The notes under the pieces were generated by a model. That model made no database searches, was not told where the DNA came from, and was given only the letters and a program-made list of their open reading frames with translations. Shown one piece after another: positions 48,132 through 59,891 of a DNA stretch of 64,000 nucleotides. Origin of the DNA: Tribonema minus. Its lineage: Eukaryota > Sar > Xanthophyceae > Tribonematales > Tribonemataceae. Numbering within the stretch: the stretch's first letter is position 1; every line of letters starts with the position of its first letter. A program made the position numbers and the translations under genes. The stretch covers positions 2,108,001-2,172,000 of the forward strand of contig JAFCMP010000001.1 of NCBI GenBank assembly GCA_017506865.1. The letters are read 5' to 3'.

Positions 48132-48250
48132 ATAGGCGCATTCAGTCGCGATTAGTCGCACTGAGTCGCGTCTGGTCGCGTCCGGTCGCCTTTAGTCGCG
48201 TTCGGTCGCGTTTAGTCGCGTTCGGTCGCGTTTAGTCGCGTTCGGGCTGG
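48132..48250 (+). repeat. 10-bp minisatellite overlapping the HPF stop
   Basis: About eleven copies of a 10-nt unit (consensus TTYRGTCGCG, for example TTCGGTCGCG and TTTAGTCGCG). The last codons of the HPF gene (Glu-Arg-Asp-stop on the minus strand) are read from its first unit. Confidence 0.85.
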
Positions 48251-51200
48251 ATGTGGCCCACGCCGCCGTGGTTGCGCTTGTACACCACGTTGACCTGCAG
48301 TCCACAGAGCAGCAGTCATCATCATCAACAGAAGTTGCAGTCTCTGAATGAATAGTCGATATTAATTGATTTCAACTGCACGGCCAAGTTGGCCAGACTA
48401 AGGACGACGCGTGCGTTGAGCATGCGGCACATGCTTGTGCTAAGGTTTGTGCACCATGCTGCCAATTCGTTTCAACAGACGGATGATTCAAGACGAGAAA
48501 GCGTGGTCAGCACGCGCCACTGGGACGTTGTTTCGCGTTCGCCTGCTCCTGGTCTATGATCGCTCTCAACCTGAAGAGGGCCTTTCTGTGTACAATGGGT
48601 GTACATTCACTGGCGTCAGTACATGCACACAAGAGTTGCTTTCTGTCTGATATCCCATTTACGCCTGAACACAAGGTGCTTCTTCCTGTACTTTTCAAAA
48701 TCGCTTCTTCCTGTACTTTTCAAAATCTCTCCTCGGGCCGGAAAAAAAAGGGTGGTAGATGTCTAGTATTTCCTTTACACACTCTACAGGTGTACATGTT
48801 TGCAGTGCGCATCGTGAAGGCGCTTTCACGCACCTCGCTCGTGGCGCTGTTCCTGAAGACATAAAAATCGTGGTCAATGTACTCCAGCGCCGTCACCGCG
48901 TCCTCCACGGTGCACGGGGGCCTGTGGCGTGCGCGCACGCACACACACAGCGCAAAACCACCAAAACAATGTGAGCACTGGGCACAGCGCAAAACCACTA
49001 GAAGGAGATGAGCAGCGGGCACGGCGCAGCGGTGGCAGCCTAGTTGGCAACGAGCATACATAGTTGCGATGTCTACATACGAGCCCAGACCGCCTCTGCT
49101 TGTGCGCGTGTACAGTGTTTCTCCGCGAGGTGTCGGTCGGCGGCGCAGCGCACTTCATACTTGAAGTACCAGTTCACCTGCGCCAATCACTTTTCTCCAG
49201 GCTTGCCGCCAGGTAAGGCCGCGCGCGTAGCGCAACCGCACGAGCGCGTGCGCGACAGTCGGCCATGCAGCCGCCCCTGACTAGAATACAAAACCTGTTT
49301 GAGCCTTGTGCAGCATGACGAAAATGGCTGCCCGAGGCGCGCCCCTGATAGAGTTCCTGTGTCCATACCTGCACTTGTACTTGCAGTATACTGAAAATAT
49401 TGCGCTTGGGGCTGTGGAAGTGCCAACTTCAACGGTAGCCAATGAAAGACCTCCTGTCACGCCAGGATGCAGCATGCTCGGTTGTACAACACATGAGTAT
49501 GTACATATGCTGAACGTGTACGTACGAGATCTGCGGTGACTCACATGGGGAAGGACTTGGACTTGACCACGCTCATGTCCACGTGCGGCAGGCCGTCATC
49601 GGCGTAGTCGGGCTCGCCGCCATCAGCGCTGATAACAGCCGAAACAAAGCACACCACAAACAGGGCGATGATCAGAATCACAGCAGAAGCCACATATGTA
49701 CAGAGTTGTCATCCGCTCGTGATGTCACCTGCTCAAGAGCTCAGACACTGACGTGCTTAGAAGACGACGAACTTCAAGGTGACGCTTCGCAGGTGCAAGG
49801 CGACCTCCAGTGCTCAGAAGGACGCGCCGTGTGATGTGTGCTGAACCGTGCACTTGCAGGTACGTCACCACTTGCAGATGCGTCACCACTTGCGGGTGCG
49901 TCACCACTTGCAGGTGCGTCACCACTCGCAGGTGCGTCACCACTTGCAGGTGCGTCCCCTCCAGTGCTCAGCAGGGCCCGCCATGTGGTGCGTTGCGCCG
50001 TGCTCTGCAAAATAGCTGCGGGTGCGGGTGCCTTCACCCCGTGCGCGAGCACTGAGCGGCTCAGACGCGCTGCGCGTCGTGCACGCCAACAGCCACTCAC
50101 GCGCGCTTGCTGATCATGGGCCTTCCAGTCACATCGCATGCAGCCCCTGTACCATTGACGGCAACTCAAGTGTGGCACATGCAGTGTCTGCCGTGCTGCA
50201 CACCAGCTCTGGCCTGCGATACGTCCTGAACACTGCCGCACTTGAGATGGTGGCCCGATGCGTCTAGTTTGCTGCTGACGTGAATATCCTGGGTGCTGGC
50301 CCGGGCAGCTTCGCAAATGGCCAACACTCTGGTACTCTCAATATACTGTATATGGCTCGAATTTCAAGTCAGCTGCAGCCTATGCCACGTCATCACATCT
50401 CTAATATCTGCGCACAGAAGCGATGGCAAAAACACCAGGAAATGATATAGATGGAAACAAAACAGACGTTGAAAAGGCGCACTGACCTGTCTGGGGTGAA
50501 CGCCTCCTCCACCTCACCAGCCGCTTCACTGCAGCGCTCAACGACGTACAGCACAGACATGCTTACGTCAGTGCATCGGGCGGCAGTGCGATTGGTGCAT
50601 GGCGAGCCCTGCAACTTCAACAATGACTGCGGGCGATGTGGAGTGAGGGCCTCACTGCAGCGCTCAACGATGTAAGCCTTGCGTCAGTGCATTGAGAGGC
50701 AGTGCGATATTGGCGCATGGCACTGCCGCAAGACCTCGACCTTCAACTATGAGCCCTAAAACTTCAAGTATGGAGGCAGGCGGTGTGGACTTAGGGTTGC
50801 GCAGCAAGTAGATGTGAGCGGACCAACGCCGTCAGCAAGTGAGGCTGTTCGGGTGCGTGCCGATAGGAGGCAGAGGGTGCACCAAATCAGGTCACGACCG
50901 GAAAGTGCACTACCTTTCGCAGATGCTGCTGCTGCATCCAACAGCATGTAAGTGTATCGGTTCTCGTCCACAGCGTGAAAGCGCCCAGATAATCAATGTC
51001 AACCTTGCCACCACACACATGCATACACACCGCAGTCTACGTACACCTCGTACCAATGTGTCTCAAGCCTCATTCACGATCAATCTCATTTACCAACACC
51101 ATACCTACGTGTACTGCTGAGCACAGAAGAAGCGGGCAATGCGGCTGTAAACTTCAACTACAGAGTTGAGAGGCAACTGCATGTTGCTCCAAGCAGCGCG

Positions 51201-53367
51201 CCCCAGGACCGACACATCACTGTAGGCAGACAGAGTCTCCGACTACAACATCCAGCATGCCCACAGCATCAATTATGCAGGCGCCGTACCCTGCGCAGCA
51301 GTCCCCGCGACCGCTGCTCGGCGAGCGTAGGGGGTGGTCGCGACGCCATAAAACCATGCCTGCACACCCTACGAGAGAGATACGCACGAGGCGAGCAGGC
51401 GCTGCTGCCGGGGTGCGTGCCGTATTGCCAATTACCAGCCAACCCCCCCCCCTCCCCCTGTCCACCTGCACCTGTAACGCTGAGCGCTGCCTCACCTGAT
51501 GGACGTGCGCGAGCGCTTCTGCGTGAGGCTGCGCTCCTTGTACTTGCGCAGCTTGCGCCCCATGCGGTCCGAGACGAGGTCAATCGAGGAGTACATAGAG
51601 TCCGTGTGCTCCGTCGCGCGGATGATGGTGCCCTTGGCGTAGCACGTCACCTCCGCCACGTGGCCGTCCGCGATGCGCGGGTTCTTGTTGACGCTCAGGT
51701 GCACGTCCACCTGAAGTTCAACATTGAAGTTTGTGTTTGAGGTTGAAGTTCTTGTTGGAGGTTTTTGAAGCGCGCGGGGTCAGCAGCGCAGCAGCATGCA
51801 TGGAGCACGCGGCTCGGCAGCGCCTGGGGCTTGCAGCAGCGCATAAAGTCAGTATGCTAAGGCGCCGCGTGCTGCGCGCGCTCTCGGCGCAGTGAGGCGC
51901 GCGTCTGCCCGGTGCCCTCCCCTGCGCGTGACGTGTGGTGCTTGGGGGCTGTCAATTTGCAGCATCGCTCAGCATAAGCGCACACACGACGCAACGTGCA
52001 GGGCCTCTAACTCAGCGCCCGAGGCGGAGCTCCGCACCCGTGATATCCTCAGAGCATGCGTAGGGCGCAGCAGGCAGTGCAACGCTCCGTACTGCGATGT
52101 GTGGCTGATGATGCTGCGTGCGCACGCTGGGTGCCAGCTACTTTGGCTGATGCTGCAAACAGCACATGTGCCCGAGCGCAGGCGCAATACTGCGCAGTCG
52201 CGCGTCAGCCTTTTGATTGGTTGTTTGACGAAATGCGATACTTGGTTATGTGCAGAAGCAGAGCGCTGAGACCACGAGCCGCACTGGCGCGGGAATTGCT
52301 GGCACCAGAATTGCCAGCATGAGATATTTGAGCATCAGAAAAAAACTGCAAAGCGTCCTGTCCTTGATGAAAAAATAAATTACCGGGTGGTCAACATGTA
52401 TTTCGAAGTATTCTTTCTCATTTGTAGACAAATGCAGTAGTCTACGAGTACTGCACAAAAAAATTGTTGGAATACGGTTATTGTTGGTCATCTCAAAGCT
52501 GCTGATCTTTGCGAGGTGACAGTATTTTCAGCGCTGCTGCATTTCACTGTCAGGTACGGACTGCCACCTTACACACTGGTTCGTGAACAGTTCTACCAGC
52601 CCGCTGTTGCGCAGACGTGCGCAGGCAGCATCTGATGTTATACGCCACATCAGTACGTGTACAAGGGCGCACCTTGGTGACCACTCCCCCCAGCTTCTCC
52701 ACCACCTTGTCCATCTTTTTGTTCACGTAGTCCATGAGAGCGGGGGTCACATCAATGTTGTTGCCGGTAATCAGCACGGGCTTGCGAGCGGAGTCCTGCA
52801 TCACCGCCTGCACACACGAAGGGAAGTGCAGAATGAGACGGGGCTATGCGGGCGACTGCTGCACAGCAACGACCGCCATGAAGCTTTCTAGGCTGGGCGC
52901 AGCAGCATCACGCGGCAATAGCACGCTGAAGTTGTGGTTGAAGATAGCAACGCTTCTGAGCGTAATGCAGCCAGGAGATATTAAAATACGAGATATGAGC
53001 GTGGCCTACCCTCCAGACCAGTGCCACAGAGAGAGCGGCACCTGCAACACTCGTGTATTGAAGCCATCGGCGATAAGATATGGATTTTTACCTTGAGGAC
53101 TTGCCGGCTTCCCGTCGATGCCAGTGCTGGCGTATACAGGGCCGCTGACCGAGCTCCAGAAAAGCTGCTGACTCCATTGCCTACGGGAACTACGAATGCT
53201 GCAGGCAAAACATTGCGGGAGCAGAGCGAGCGGCGAGAGATCACAATCAGCTCCATTTTTGTCGTCAGCTTCAAGTGCACGAGCCAGGACTTAAATGCAA
53301 GATACGTACCAGTGGCGCCAGATAGCGTCGCCACGGCGGTCGCCAAGCACACAGTGGATCTTGACAT
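48232..53367 (-). CDS. Plastid ribosome hibernation factor (long HPF/PSRP1)
   Basis: Eight exons: 53367-53310, 53198-53092, 52807-52673, 51710-51496, 50528-50487, 49628-49545, 48921-48834 and 48294-48232. They sum to 792 nt, giving 263 aa. Residues 1-20 are a signal peptide; the first intron splits the codon of Ala20 just before Phe21 (TAFVVPVG), giving a classical bipartite plastid presequence. The N-terminal HPF domain (about 60-170) includes [19 protein letters not shown] and the beta-strand run [20 protein letters not shown] linker precedes the C-terminal dimerisation domain (about 210-263): [28 protein letters not shown] and [15 protein letters not shown]. Long HPF pairs 70S ribosomes into inactive dimers in bacteria; the plastid form is known as PSRP1. 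The stop lies in a minisatellite. Confidence 0.92.
50630..50720. repeat. Copy of HPF exon 5 acceptor region
   Basis: CACTGCAGCGCTCAACGATGTA and the following GTCAGTGCATTGAGAGGCAG repeat the sequence at 50527-50600, which contains the true exon 5 acceptor. The duplicate lies upstream in intron 4. Confidence 0.65.
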
Positions 53368-53740
53368 TGTGTTTTCGCTTGCAAGCTTGCAACTGGTAGA
53401 TAGCTATAGGCAACCAAATCCAGAGTGAGCGCGCGGCGCGCGGTTTTGTGAAGTTGTGTTGTTGTTTGAGGTTGAGGTGAAGTGAAGTGGAAGTTGCAAT
53501 TGGTGTCTCCACGTGTGGACTCTGCTAGCAGCGCTGCAGTTCTCCCTGCAGCTCTGCTGCAGTGTTCATTGGCTGTGTCGCATCGACAGGCGCCTGCAAC
53601 AACAGGTCTTACACCCGAACACACTTCGTGCGATCCCCATAATGGCTGTGTCGCATCGACAGGCGCCTGCAACAACAGGTCTTACACCCGAACACACTTC
53701 GTGCGATCCCCATAAGCGCGAATCCACATGCAGCAGGCCT
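53368..53740. promoter_or_regulatory. Divergent promoter with 73-bp tandem repeat
   Basis: Separates the HPF start from the low-complexity gene. Two near-perfect 73-nt units (53571-53643 and 53644-53716) each contain GGCTGTGTCGCATCGACAGG. A TTGAAG-like word cluster lies at 53448-53495. Confidence 0.55.
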
Positions 53741-56700
53741 ATGGCCTCGGATTCAGAAGAGTCAGGGTACAGCGAGAGTGGAAGCGTCTGCAGCAGCAGC
53801 AGCAGCGGGCGTAACACCAAGCGGGCCACGTCTAAGAAATCGACACCCACAAATAAGCAGAAGCCCGTACCTTCTAGGAAGCCAGCATCTGCAGGCAGAA
53901 CAGCTGTAAAACGACAGTCCGTTGCATCACGGAAACCTGCTGCTCCTCAGAAATCCGCAGCAGGACGGAAGCCTGTAGCAGCACGCACATCCACAAAAGC
54001 TCCACCTCGTGCTGCAGCACAGCTGAGTGATAGTGATAGCGGCAGCGACCACTTCAGCTCAACAAGCGGAAGCGACAGTGGAGACAGCTCTGACGATGAA
54101 GCTCAAAATGCGCCGTCACGGGCCGACAAAGCCACTTCCGATGCCATGGATGTTGCAGCTGCAGACTCCTCCATTGACACCGATACCTCCAGTGACCCCA
54201 CCCCGGACGAGGCAGAAGACGGCGGCAGCGCCAGCGGCAGCAGTGGCAGCAGCGGCAGCGGCAGCAGCGGCGGCAGCGGCAGCAGCGGCAGCAGCGGCGG
54301 CAGCGGCAGCAGTGGCAGCAGTGGCAGTGGCAGCAGTGGCAGTGGCAGTGGCAGCAGCAGTGTCGCCAGCGGCAGCGCCGATAGCGGCAGCGACACCGAC
54401 TCCGATTCTGCAGCAGCAGCCTACGCAGACGGCAGCGACGGCGCCGATGGCAGCGAGGCCGAAGCAGCGCAGCCACAACTGCCGGCGCGGCGGGCGTACA
54501 CGCCTCTCGCCATCAAAGAGCGGCAGCGCGCGAAGCAGGCGCAGCGCGACCTGCAGCACGCGGTGGCGTGGGGCGTGCGGCGCGGGCGCGCGCGCGTGTT
54601 CGTGCGCGCGGAGCTGCCGCCGCACCTCTCGGAGGGGCTGAGGATGCCGCCGCGCGCGGGCGAGCAGGCGCCGCAGGTGAGCGCGCTGCTGCCACCTGCA
54701 TGGATGCGGTCATGGCCAGGTGTAATCACTGCGGTCGCCAGGCGTACACACCTCGAGGGCACTGGTCAGAGGGTTTGGGGGTGCTGCTGCGCGCTGGTGC
54801 AACGGCGCGAATGCGAGCGCCCTACTGCCATTGCATGGTGCAGTTGTTGCCGGTGATGCATGACTTTGAGAGTGCCCATCGACGGCGAGGGTTGAGAGAT
54901 GCATCACTTTCAGAGCACCTGTTGGAGGGCAGGGGGGTACCGTTGCGAGCTGGTGCGAGAGCCTCTGAGGCAAAGGCATGCGCACTGCCAGACACACAAA
55001 TCACTTTGCGCAGGAGCTAGTCACCAGATGGCATTGCGGCTTTGTGCGAGAGGAGCAGCTTGTGTGCTGGTGCTGGGGATTTTTGGCCTGTCGTGAGCGC
55101 AGCACCAGATGTTTCATTTGAAAAGTATAGACGCTGTGTCAATCGTCTCGATCCTGACCATACTACCTGTTGAGGTTGCGGCCGTCTGCGCAGTGCATCC
55201 TGGTGTGAGACCAGAGGTGCAGAGTGGCAGTTATGGGTAAAGCTCCCCTTTGATGTAAACTATCTCTACAGCACGCAGGCGTAGAGTACGGTTGCGGGTA
55301 GCAGGGCCTGGGGCCTGCCGCACCGCCCTTGGTACGCTGCAGTGCTCAGCCCAATTTGCAGCCCAGGACGCTTCAACTGCTTCACAAGCTGCCAAACGTG
55401 GGCACGTACTTTTGGTGAGCGTGCCAGTTGTGGGTGCTGCATGTATCCATCAGCAAGTGTGAAAACGCGCTGCCAGCCACATCAGCGGACATTGTCTGTG
55501 TACTTCATGTTGAAGTGCATGTTGGCAGCACCAGTTTACCTCTCTTAAATGCCTCATGCTGACTTGGCGCTGCGCGTCTCGCATTCGACAGCGCAGCTGT
55601 CAGCGCCAAGTCGCCGACAGCCACCAGAACTCCGTGTTGTCCTACCGCTGCGGCCTTGCTGTCCTTTGATTCCCCCGAGTGCTCAACCCCCCCCCCTCCT
55701 CCCCCCTTTCCCCTCCTCACAGGATAAGCGCTTCGACAACGATCTCGTGCGCGCGGCGGACGCGGCGGTGCCGTGGGGCGCGTGGCCCGTGCGGCTGCGC
55801 ACCCTCGACGGCCGCCGCTTCTTTGCGCAGCTCCAGCAGGCCGCCGCCGCGGCGCCGCGGCCGGCGGCGGCGGCGTCGGCGACCAACGGCCGCCGCGGCG
55901 CGGCGGGCGCCGTCAGAAGCGCCGCGCCGCCGGCCGCCGCCGCGGGCAACACTGCCAGCAGCAGCGGCAGCAGCAGCAGCAGTGAGCTGAGCGATGAGGA
56001 CGGTGCCGCAGGGCAGCGTGCGCCGGCGGTGTGGCGCTACGCGGCGGACGCCGCGGGGCGCTGGCGCAGGGTGCGGAACGACTTCACGCAGCCGCAGCGG
56101 CCCCGCGCCGCCGCCGCTGCGGGCGGCGCTGCGGACGCCGCGCAGCTCGCAGCCGACGGTGCGGCGGCGCGGCGCGGTGGCAGCAGCAGCGGCAGCGGCC
56201 GCGCCGGCGAAACCGCTGCCACGGAGCCGGGCCTCGGCAGCAGCGCCGACGAGGCAGAGGCAGATGCAGCAGGTGCGGAGGGCGCGCCGCTGCCGCTGCG
56301 GGACCTGGTGCGGCGCGCGTGGCGCTGGGAGGCGATGCGGCTGGAGCAGGTGGGGGGGGCGGAGCGCGCGGCGGCGCCGCCGGCGCGCGGCTCGCCCGCG
56401 GAGGCCGCGCTCATGGCGGAGGCGGAGGCGACGGTGGAGGCGGCGCTGTGGCTGGTGATGGGGTGCTGGCGCGAGCAGAGCGCAGTGACCAGAGGTGAGT
56501 GCGCGGCTGCGGCGCAACGCAAGCGGTATGTACCACTCGTTGCCTCGCGATCAGGCTGCTAGTCTGCATGGCGCTGCCATGCCCATACGCCAGTACGCAT
56601 GGGGGAGGGCGCGGTGGTGCATTCATGGAGCGGCAGGGTGTGACTGCGCCTCAAGAAGGGCTTAGCGCAGCCCCCGCCGTGCAGTGCCTGCAGGCGAACA

Positions 56701-57252
56701 AGCTGGCTGCCGTCACCACCTCCACACCACTATGTATCCTTCTTCAGCTGCTGTGCAGAACGCACGACGGCGCCGGGAGTCGTTCTGACGTACCCTCACC
56801 CTCCCCGCCTCGCAGTGCTCATCACGCACTGATCTCGCCGCAATCGCGCTGTGCAGCACAGGCAGCAGCATCGCTTCTTTACACCACAGGCCCTCCGTGG
56901 CCTCACCCCTCACGATATGAGTCACAATGACTCGTTCACACAACCCTCTCAAGTCCGGAATGTCGCATCGCTCACCCCCTTTCCCCCCCCTACCGAAGCC
57001 GCTGCCTCCAGAGGCTCCGCGGTGGACACGCTGTGCAGCTGGCAGGACGTCGTCGCGCTGGCGCAGGACGCGCGCGACCACGCCTCCGCCGCCGCCGGCG
57101 GCGGGCGCGCCGGCGCCGCGGCGCGCGTGCGCCCGGAGGGCGTCCCCGCTGCCGCGCCGCTGCCGCCGCTCGCGCTGACGGACGACGCGCTGCGGCGCAC
57201 ATACCTGCGGCTCGACGCGTACGCTCGCGCGCGCAGCGGCGACGGCGACTGA
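53741..57252 (+). CDS. Unknown acidic Ser/Gly-rich protein
   Basis: Three exons, 53741-54676, 55723-56494 and 56999-57252, sum to 1962 nt, giving 653 aa. The first 100 residues are Lys/Ser-rich with SRKPA-type basic repeats; then come acidic Ser-Asp tracts and about 75 residues of Ser/Gly. Conserved-looking islands are AYTPLAIKERQRAKQAQRDL, WGVRRGRARVFVRAELPPHL, FDNDLVRAADAAVPWGAWPV and VDTLCSWQDVVALAQDARDH. I do not recognise the family. The basic and acidic low complexity suggests a nuclear or nucleolar protein, which is inference only. An in-frame ATG at 53642 lies in the second 73-bp unit and would add 33 residues. The exon 3 acceptor (CCGAAG, 56998) was chosen because only it keeps frame; the intron before it carries long C runs. 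Confidence 0.7.
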
Positions 57253-59891
57253 GTCTCTGGTACTGGTGAATCTTTCGCATTGGGGGGGGGGGGGCGTGCG
57301 GCTGCGGCGGTCGAACGCGCCAAGGCCTGGGACAGGGCTGTGTGGTGCGACCAAAGGAGCGACGCGCCCAGAGTGGGGGTGCAGTGTCTCGACCGACCCG
57401 TCGCACACCCGTGCAGGCGGTCTCCGCTGCGCAGCTTGCGTTCGCTGCCCACACGTTCAGACTTGATGGCGTCAGCGCACGCGCGCAAGCGGCGCGGTCC
57501 AGCCGGCGCTTGCAGCGACCCAATGACGCGCAGTGCCGCGCAGACGCGCGCGGGGGCAAGCGGCGACGCTCCACAGGCGGAGGCCGGTTCGCCGCAGCGC
57601 GCTGGTGCAGCCCGCCCTCGCCCCCGGCGAAAGCGCTCCGCGGCGCAAGCGATTTGTGCCGACGCAGCGCAGTCCTTTCGACGCGCCGCAACCGGTGCCG
57701 CTGCCGCCTGTCTTCCTCGCCCGAACCGTGCACGTGGATGGGCGGGCGGCGCCACACAGGGCGTTTTGCGCCGATGCCGTGTACTGCGCGCGTGTCCGAT
57801 GCGGGTGCTGCTTCTCGTAGTTCACAGCGGCGCTGTACGCATGCCTGTTAACCAGCGCGCCTGCCGTCGCGGCGGGCGTCGTACGCGACGATGCGCGCGC
57901 GCGCGCTCGCGGGAAAGCTACAGCAGCGTGTCTGCAGCGCGCATGCAGCCGTGCAGCGGGCGCTGCGCACAGTCTGCGCTTCTGCGCTTCACAGGCCTGC
58001 GCCCGCGCACTCGACGTATCAGGCGGGGACTGCTCCTTCGCACGACATTGGAGCGTTGCCGTGGTTGAAGTTTGGTACTTCAAGTAGGGCACAGACATGG
58101 AGACTGCTGCAGATGGTGGTCAGTGCCAGTGCAGTCTTGAGATGATACTGTTTTCCTGGCGTTGCTCAGTTAAGCTGACGCCACGGAGCGCCGCTGATTA
58201 TTGCCTCCAGGTGGCAGTCGCGTTGTTCCGTAGCTGCACGTGAACAGACGCAGTGCGGTACAGTGCACATTTTGGCATCATAAACACAGGATGAGAGCGC
58301 GCAACACATGCGAACACACGCTTGCAGCGTGCCTCGCCGTAGTCACAATCACAAAACGAGCAATACATGGTAACACATGCTTGCAGCCCCGTAATGGTGA
58401 CGCTCTCTCGCTCCTTTGTATGCCTACATATCTGAGCATTGTGTGTGCGTCCAACTGCCAGGCTCTTCTGCGTGCTGCCAGTGCTGCTGCGGTTTGGTGT
58501 TTGTTCGCTGCAGCTCAGACACAGCAGTATGCTGTGCTGCCAGCATGTGCAGGTGTGTGCCTCAATTGGTGCATCTCTTACTGTGCCTGCTCATACATGA
58601 TATATTCATGTGGCGTTTGCCTACATACTCATACATGAATTGGTCATGTGGCGTTCTTCTGATGCTGACATGTCAGTAATATGATTTTTGCGAAATGATC
58701 ACAGCCTGTTTGCAGACTCTCACAACAAAAGTACTACCTCATGTCGCGATCCCTCGTGCATCAGATGACATGACCTCGGGGCAGCGTTTGTCTTTGTGCC
58801 CCAGAGCGTCCGTTGATCGCGGGTGTCAGGCACAATCGCAGCGATGCCTTGTGGGCAATCGATCAACATCTCCCGCGGCTTGAATTTGCGTTGGCGCAGT
58901 CGCTGGTTTGCCCACGCCAGCTGAGCATCCCTGAACCCCCGAGGCCACAATATACCCCCGAGAGAACAGATGTTCACCATGTCACTCTTGATGTGCTGAT
59001 GATGATAACATAGTTGTGCAAAGCAGGTGTGCTCGTCAACAAGGTGAGCAAACAGCAGTCCAGTACATGTATTGAAGTACTACTCGGCGAATGCTCAATC
59101 CCGCCTATTCACATGTTCCAGAATTGAAGAGAGTAGCGCCTTCTCTGCAGGTGGTCACAGACTTGACTAGTGCTCGTTCAAAATCAACGTCACACTGAAC
59201 TCTCATCACTTGATGCAAAACAGGTGTGGGCAGCATGCACATCAGAGAATATTTGCATCACCCTTGACATCGCTTTGCAACACTTATGGAGGTGGTAGCC
59301 TACAGTCACTGCTCCGTTGTCACACGTAGAGTACTTTGCTGCAGCTGAACTAGTAGTCGTTGCATGAAGGTCAGTAGCAGCAAGCATACATTAGCAAGAA
59401 ACAAGCAAACGTCCAAGACCTTGCTAGCACACCTTGCAAACACCGTGCTGATAAGAAGGTGGGTGATCATTGGGCATGTTAGAACCACATTGATGATGAG
59501 GCACCAACGCCAACCAACTGACACAGAGTACATTTACATTTTCCTGCAATGAAGCGGTCTGCGCTCTCAGCCACCGCAATGGTTACAGATCACCCACGTG
59601 GCGGCCCAGACACTGCTGCACAGACTGCGGCAACACGCTCTTGCCATCGCGGCACGAGTCGCTGCTAAACCACAACAGCATCACTAGCTCACGAACATTT
59701 GCACAACACGGCGGCTCGCCAACACACCTACACCACGCGCACGTGTAGAGCCTCGCGAGTGCGTAAGCTTCTGCGCTGTCACAGCAGCAGCTGAACGACT
59801 GCAGCACGGCCCATGAATATCGGCGCCAGAAGGCGACCCCGCTAGTATACCTACACCAATGCGCACGCGAGGCGTGTACGCTTCTACTCCG
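57253..59891. other. Convergent intergenic region
   Basis: 57260-58030 is GC-rich with long frames on both strands but no consistent exon pattern, and it starts with a G12 run. The rest is AT-richer and has no recognised gene. Confidence 0.4.

Noticed and set aside
54027..54641. 204-codon Ala-rich frame overlapping the Ser/Gly gene
   Set aside because: Frame-shifted reading of the Ser/Gly repeat; no separate start or splice support.
57280..58098. Long frames on both strands 57.3-58.1 kb
   Set aside because: Composition-driven, with no conserved motif and no consistent exon boundaries.
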